Source of the DNA: Gammaproteobacteria bacterium
GTDB taxonomy: Bacteria; Pseudomonadota; Gammaproteobacteria; GRL18
Direction of reading: 5' to 3'
Assembly (NCBI GenBank): GCA_030632625.1
Contig: DAOVUK010000100.1
Location: 1-8,756 of the forward strand
DNA length: 8,756 bases
The number at the start of each line of letters is the position of its first letter. The first letter of the stretch is position 1. Below are positions 5,844 through 8,756 of the stretch, piece after piece. The translations under genes and the position numbers were made by a program. The notes below the pieces were generated by a model. It saw nothing but the letters and a program-made list of their open reading frames with translations. It did not search any database and had not been told where the DNA came from.

Positions 5844-7001
5844 CTACAACCTGTCTTTTCTGCTTTTCCTACTCGCCAGTTCTTTCGAATCTGATACCAC
5901 CTGCCAGCCCTGAATATGCTGTTCAATCAAATGAGCCATTGCTGCAATATTGACTGCTGAGTCATTGAGTGCAGGGATATAGTGATAGTCCTGACCACCG
6001 GCATTAAGAAAGACATCCCGATTTTCCACGGCAATTTCTTCTAATGTTTCCAGACAATCGATGGCAAATCCCGGGCAGATAACATCAACTGAATTAATAC
6101 CCTGCTGTGCCAGCTGCTGCAATGTCTTGCTGGTATAAGGTTTTAACCATTCAGCTTTACCAAAACGGGATTGGAAAGTAATCAGCCACTGTGTTTCATC
6201 CAGTTCTAACTTCTCTGCCAGCAATCGAGCTGTTTTGTGGCACTGGCAATAATAGGGATCACCTTTTAAAAGGTTGCGTTGAGGCAAGCCATGAAAGGAC
6301 ATGATTAATTTTTGGCCTTTTTTATGAGACTGCCAATAAGTCTGTACTGAATCAGACAGGGCCTGGATATGCTCCTTCTGATCATGATAGTTATTGATGA
6401 AACGTAATTCCGGTATCCAGCGCCAGTGTTGTAATTCTAAACTCACGGCATCAAAAATAGAGGCTGTGGTGGTGCCTGAATATTGGGCATAGGTTGGAAA
6501 AACTAAGACTTTATGAGCATTATCAGCGGCCAGTTGACGCAGTGCTGAGCTGATATCTGGCTTACCATAGCGCATAGCCAGTGCAAAACTTAAATCCGTA
6601 CCTTTTATTGCCAGACTTTTTTCTAAAGTCTTTTCTGCACTCTTTTCTACACTCTTTTCTACACTCTTTTCCGCACTCTTTTCTACACTCTTTTCTGCAA
6701 AGAAGGCCGCTAATTTATTTTTTTGTTTTTCAGCAATTGCTACCAGCGGAGAGCCTTCAGGTGTCCAGATTGACTGATACAAAGGTACCAGCTTACGTGG
6801 ACGAAAAGGCAAAATGACCAAATTGAGAATGATTTGCCAAACAAATTGGGGGATTTCTATAACACGCTGATCAGATAAAAATTCTTTTAAAAAACGCCTG
6901 ATAGAACGTGCATCGGGTGACTCCGGTGAACCTAGATTGACCAGAAGAATACCAATTTTTTCAGTTTGCTCATGCTTGAATTCTTCGGCATGAAATTTCA
7001 T
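5844..7001 (-). CDS. hemH: Ferrochelatase
   Basis: Ferrochelatase inserts ferrous iron into protoporphyrin IX in the last step of haem synthesis, at the inner face of the membrane. Motifs in order: GILLVNLGSPESPD (17-30), the LYQSIWTPEGSPL segment (74-86), LAMRYGKPDI (141-150), VFPTYAQYSGTTT (167-179), MSFHGLP (234-240) with the catalytic His237, DPYYCQC (248-254), TFQSRFGKAEWLKPYT (275-290) and CPGFAIDCLETLEEI (309-323) with the conserved Glu318. The core is complete. At 385 residues it is longer than most bacterial homologues because of a low-complexity insert (about 103-130) made of EKSV/EKSA units and a short basic tail. GAGGAA lies 6 bases before the ATG at 7001. It is the last gene of the bolA-trx-hemH cluster, 84 bp after the thioredoxin gene. 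Confidence 0.97.
   Translation of the reverse strand: MKFHAEEFKHEQTEKIGILLVNLGSPESPDARSIRRFLKEFLSDQRVIEIPQFVWQIILNLVILPFRPRKLVPLYQSIWTPEGSPLVAIAEKQKNKLAAFFAEKSVEKSAEKSVEKSVEKSAEKTLEKSLAIKGTDLSFALAMRYGKPDISSALRQLAADNAHKVLVFPTYAQYSGTTTASIFDAVSLELQHWRWIPELRFINNYHDQKEHIQALSDSVQTYWQSHKKGQKLIMSFHGLPQRNLLKGDPYYCQCHKTARLLAEKLELDETQWLITFQSRFGKAEWLKPYTSKTLQQLAQQGINSVDVICPGFAIDCLETLEEIAVENRDVFLNAGGQDYHYIPALNDSAVNIAAMAHLIEQHIQGWQVVSDSKELASRKSRKDRL
6630..6701. repeat. 12-bp tandem repeat within hemH
   Basis: Six head-to-tail copies of CTTTTCTRCACT (plus strand) start at 6630, 6642, 6654, 6666, 6678 and 6690; the last is partial and the fourth has a CCG variant. A more diverged copy may precede them. The period is a multiple of three, so gain or loss of units keeps the hemH frame and changes the number of EKSV/EKSA tetrapeptides. 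Confidence 0.9.
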
Positions 7002-7007
7002 TTAAAA

Positions 7008-7013
7008 TTCCTC
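7008..7013 (-). promoter_or_regulatory. hemH ribosome binding site
   Basis: GAGGAA on the minus strand is 6 bases before the ATG at 7001 and supports that start for ferrochelatase. Confidence 0.75.
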
Positions 7014-7030
7014 AGACAGACAGAGCATAC

Positions 7031-7076
7031 ACGTAGGGGCAGACCTATGTGTCTGCCCTGTTACAGGTTCGCCCTA
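7031..7076. repeat. Interspersed palindromic repeat-like element between trx and hemH
   Basis: GGGCAGAC (7037-7044) and GTCTGCCC (7051-7058) form an 8-bp stem with loop CTATGT, extended by one G-T pair. It is followed by a GTTACAGGTTCGCCCT stretch. The GC-rich palindrome stands out from its AT-rich surroundings. Its look (GTAGGGGCAGACC...GTCTGCCC) is that of intergenic palindromic repeats I remember from many bacterial genomes. No T-run follows, so it is unlikely to be a strong terminator. Confidence 0.6.
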
Positions 7077-7085
7077 TTGTATAAA

Positions 7086-7466
7086 CTACTGTTTAGTTTC
7101 TTCCTCTGCCTGCTGTTTTTCAATGTCTTTTTTAACATCTTCCATATCCAGTCCCTGAGCCTGTTCAATGACCTGTTCTAATTGTGAACCCTGTAAGGCA
7201 CCCGGTTGAGAAAACAGAATAACCTGCTCACGAAAAATCATCAGCGTAGGAATTGAGCGAATTTGAAATTCACCGGCTAATTGCTGTTCATCTTCAGTAT
7301 TAACCTTGGCAAAAACAATATCAGGATATTTTTCAGAGAGTTCTTCATAAACCGGAGCAAAGCCCTTACAGGGACCACACCATGTTGCCCAGAAATCGAC
7401 AATAACAAATTCATTTTTATTAATTACATCATTAAAATTTTCTGCTGTGACATCAATAGTCGCCAT
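7086..7466 (-). CDS. Thioredoxin with charged C-terminal extension
   Basis: This 126-residue cytoplasmic thiol-disulfide reductase has the thioredoxin fold throughout: VIVDFWATWCGPC with active-site Cys30 and Cys33, FAKVNTED (52-59) and IRSIPTLMIF with cis-Pro73. It is about 18 residues longer than classical TrxA because of a charged tail (about 105-126, rich in Glu, Lys and Gln) after the last helix. The ATG at 7466 is chosen because AGAAGGA lies 6 bases upstream; an earlier in-frame start at 7490 would place the ribosome binding site inside the gene. It lies between bolA and hemH on the same strand, so cotranscription is likely. It may be a housekeeping thioredoxin or a specialised one that works with BolA; the sequence does not tell which. 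Confidence 0.95.
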   Translation of the reverse strand: MATIDVTAENFNDVINKNEFVIVDFWATWCGPCKGFAPVYEELSEKYPDIVFAKVNTEDEQQLAGEFQIRSIPTLMIFREQVILFSQPGALQGSQLEQVIEQAQGLDMEDVKKDIEKQQAEEETKQ

Positions 7467-7472
7467 AATAGT

Positions 7473-7479
7473 TCCTTCT
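7473..7479 (-). promoter_or_regulatory. Thioredoxin ribosome binding site
   Basis: AGAAGGA on the minus strand ends 6 bases before the ATG at 7466. It decides against the in-frame start eight codons upstream at 7490. Confidence 0.8.
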
Positions 7480-7482
7480 CTT

Positions 7483-7571
7483 TTATACAAGAGATTTTTT
7501 AAGTTTTTATGTAAGAGTTTTGCTTAAGACTTTTATTCAAGAGAGTTATTCAAGAAAGTTATTCAAGAAAG
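7483..7571. repeat. 12-13-bp tandem repeat in the bolA-trx intergenic region
   Basis: Three near-identical 13-bp units TTATTCAAGARAG occupy 7533-7571. Four more diverged units lie to their left, recognisable by a shared AAG that ends at 7491, 7503, 7515 and 7528, a spacing of 12-13 bp. The array fills almost the whole gap between the bolA stop (7572) and the thioredoxin ribosome binding site, so it forms the trx leader on the minus strand. Confidence 0.8.
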
Positions 7572-7883
7572 TTATTTACCGCCACCCTGACAGGGAGGTG
7601 ATTTGGCTACCTGACCATTACGCTGCTGCCATTCATCTTTGGTAAAAGTATGAATAGACAAAGCATGGATTGGACCCGCAAGTTCTTCCTCAAGCACTTT
7701 GTTGACTGCTCTGTGACGTTTCAGCAGCATTTGCTCATTAAAATCATCAGAGACAATCTGAACTTTAAAATGCATTTCTGAACCGGCAGGCACATTATGC
7801 ATATGACTTTCATTTTCAACCAGCAAATACTGCGGAGAAAAAGCCTGATTTAACTTTTCTTCAATTACATTCTGAAGGCTCAT
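7572..7883 (-). CDS. bolA: BolA family protein
   Basis: BolA proteins partner with monothiol glutaredoxins to bind or pass on 2Fe-2S clusters and can act as transcription regulators. The 103-residue product has the family order: N-terminal helix VIEEKLNQAF, SHMHNVPAGSEMHFKVQIVS, then DDFNEQMLLKRHRAVNKVL (46-64), and IHALSIHTFTKDEW (72-85) with His73 and His78. The tail ends SPPCQGGGK, a form seen in proteobacterial BolA. I chose the ATG at 7883 because AGGTGA sits 8 bases upstream. The GTG at 7895 lies within that Shine-Dalgarno and is not the start. It is the first gene of the cluster, with a promoter about 55 bp upstream. The tail codons and stop adjoin the tandem repeats. Confidence 0.95.
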   Translation of the reverse strand: MSLQNVIEEKLNQAFSPQYLLVENESHMHNVPAGSEMHFKVQIVSDDFNEQMLLKRHRAVNKVLEEELAGPIHALSIHTFTKDEWQQRNGQVAKSPPCQGGGK

Positions 7884-7891
7884 ATAGTATA

Positions 7892-7897
7892 TCACCT
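7892..7897 (-). promoter_or_regulatory. bolA ribosome binding site
   Basis: AGGTGA on the minus strand is 8 bases before the ATG at 7883 and contains the alternative GTG, so it fixes the start. Confidence 0.75.
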
Positions 7898-7938
7898 ATT
7901 TCTTATGTTCAATTACTTATATTCTATTAATGCTTGTA

Positions 7939-7967
7939 AATATATGGCTGCAGACTTGTTTTTTCAA
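7939..7967 (-). promoter_or_regulatory. Probable sigma70 promoter of bolA-trx-hemH
   Basis: TTGAAA (7967-7962) and TATATT (7944-7939) on the minus strand are separated by 17 bp. Transcription would start near 7932, giving a leader of about 50 bases before bolA. The promoter follows directly after a strong terminator for the gene upstream, which fits a new transcription unit. Confidence 0.65.
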
Positions 7968-7974
7968 GCCAGAC

Positions 7975-7997
7975 AAAAAAAGCCTGCAATGCAGGCT
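7975..7997 (-). terminator. Rho-independent terminator of the right-edge gene
   Basis: On the minus strand AGCCTGC (7997-7991), loop ATT and GCAGGCT (7987-7981) are followed by a run of seven T (7981-7975, the first shared with the stem). The plus strand also has a T-rich stretch after the stem, so it may work weakly in both directions. It lies about 190 bp past the stop of the gene at the right edge and just before the bolA promoter. Confidence 0.85.
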
Positions 7998-8003
7998 TCT
8001 TTA

Positions 8004-8087
8004 TTAAGGAAAAGAGCTGGTCAGGGACGACTTTACACTATGAAGCACATGGATGTGCGTGAATAGTGCCGTTAAGGAAAAGAGCTG
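8004..8087. repeat. Direct repeat flanking a hairpin
   Basis: TTAAGGAAAAGAGCTG occurs exactly twice, at 8004-8019 and 8072-8087. Between the copies lies an imperfect hairpin: CACTAT/ATAGTG (8036-8041, 8063-8068) outside GCACAT/ATGTGC (8045-8050, 8053-8058). The arrangement resembles a small duplicated or inserted element. The two copies are 68 bp apart. The remaining bases to 8191 show no gene. Confidence 0.75.
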
Positions 8088-8191
8088 AATTGGAAAACTG
8101 TCACAGAAAAATAGATTTGACTGAATTTAACACTTTTAACAGCACTTTAGAATTAGCACTGTAGAACAATTCAAAATCCAGTTTATCTGGA

Positions 8192-8756
8192 TCAGGCGTA
8201 CTGCTGACGCTCAACAATATTTGAAAACTGATTTAGAACCTGACTATAACTTTGAAAATCAGCACTATCCATGAAAGGCTTTCTGCGACTGAGATAAAAT
8301 TCTTCTTTACGCATAATTTCCTGTAACTGCTGCGGATCTTCTACTGTCGTCCGATAATTATCCAGCATATTCACCAGATAACGATAGCCCGGCTCAGAAG
8401 CCTGGACAATATTATTATGAACTTCCGATAACATACCCGAAATACGTTCAGAAAAATTACCTGCTTCGGGATGAATCAATAAATCAGAGTAATTATTTTT
8501 TGTTGTCTCATCGTTTATCTTGCCGCTATTTATGCTAAGCGGGCCATCAAAATCCATATTATTTATATTTGGCTTTGATATGCTATCAGACAAAACATCA
8601 ATTGGCGAATTTAACCCAGTCATCACACCCTGTTTTACTATACTGAGTTCCGATATCGACTGATTTTTTTGATCCTGATAGGCTCGCAAACGCATATGTG
8701 CATTGAATGAAATATTAACAGAACCCGATGTCGAATCCGGAGTTCTGTCATCCGGC
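8192..8756 (-). CDS. Unrecognised protein, C-terminal part (5' end outside window)
   Basis: The frame ends at TGA (8194-8192) and is open to the right edge of the window, with no stop between 8695 and 8756, so the ATG at 8695 is probably internal and at least 187 residues are present. The visible N-terminal half is rich in Asn, Ser and Asp with no predicted order (NINNMDFDGPLS, DETTKNNYSD). The last 100 residues look helical, with charged and aromatic residues spread evenly (GYRYLVNMLDNY, EIMRKEEFYLSRRKPFM, YSQVLNQFSNIVERQQ). No signal peptide, membrane segment or known motif is visible in this part. I do not recognise the family. A strong terminator follows about 190 bp downstream, so it ends its own transcription unit. 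Confidence 0.7.
   Translation of the reverse strand, partial: PDDRTPDSTSGSVNISFNAHMRLRAYQDQKNQSISELSIVKQGVMTGLNSPIDVLSDSISKPNINNMDFDGPLSINSGKINDETTKNNYSDLLIHPEAGNFSERISGMLSEVHNNIVQASEPGYRYLVNMLDNYRTTVEDPQQLQEIMRKEEFYLSRRKPFMDSADFQSYSQVLNQFSNIVERQQYA

Noticed and set aside
6581..6817. Plus-strand frame with repeated SFLHSF units
   Set aside because: It is the antisense reading of the EKSV/EKSA repeat in hemH, which is clearly the real gene.
8171..8192. Stem ATCCAG/CTGGAT with a short T-run at the end of the right-edge gene
   Set aside because: It has only six base pairs and four T, and it overlaps the stop codon. The strong hairpin at 7975-7997 is a better terminator.
1..8756. CRISPR array, tRNA or rRNA genes
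   Set aside because: No regularly spaced direct repeats with unique spacers were seen, and no tRNA- or rRNA-like sequence was recognised by eye.

Overview
The window looks like a low-to-moderate GC gammaproteobacterial chromosome. Evidence is the mobB-moeA molybdenum cofactor pair, a BolA protein with the proteobacterial SPPCxGGxK tail, an oxygen-independent-looking single-domain ferrochelatase, and a short Phd/YefM-like fragment beside moeA. A sulfur-oxidising or methanotrophic lineage is possible, but this is a guess from overall flavour and no single sequence proves it.

Layout, left to right. (1) Positions 1-1652, plus strand: the 3' end of mobB and a complete moeA, overlapping by ATGA. 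These are ordinary core metabolism. (2) Positions 1653-5843 form an AT-rich accessory island, mostly on the minus strand. At its left edge is a 5'-truncated antitoxin-like remnant carrying a perfect 26-bp palindrome. Its core is a tightly coupled two-gene cassette (read right to left): a 706-residue protein that fuses a degenerate ABC/SMC-type ATPase-like region to a B12-binding-like plus radical SAM module, then, after a 1-bp gap, a 414-residue protein with an HTH N-terminus and a DruA-type (DUF4338) C-terminus. A 43-codon reading frame resembling the first 43 residues of a chemoreceptor lies 7 bp upstream of the 706-residue gene. About 370 bp of AT-rich DNA with one long hairpin separates this island from hemH. 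(3) Positions 5844-7883, minus strand: a compact cluster bolA - thioredoxin - hemH, with a good sigma70-like promoter in front of bolA and good Shine-Dalgarno sites for all three genes. (4) Positions 7898-8191: promoter, a strong Rho-independent terminator, and a direct repeat flanking a hairpin. (5) Positions 8192-8756, minus strand: the 3' end of an unrecognised gene that runs off the window.

Functional reading. The bolA-trx-hemH cluster fits iron, thiol and haem homeostasis. The DruA-like plus ATPase/radical SAM cassette is the candidate undescribed system. Both proteins are intact, the genes are arranged for coupled translation, and they sit among gene fragments typical of a site of repeated insertion and deletion. 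Whether the cassette is an anti-phage system, a transposon or something else cannot be decided from sequence alone. Several small repeats (a 12-bp coding repeat in hemH, a 12-13-bp tandem repeat in front of trx, and interspersed palindromes) are also present.
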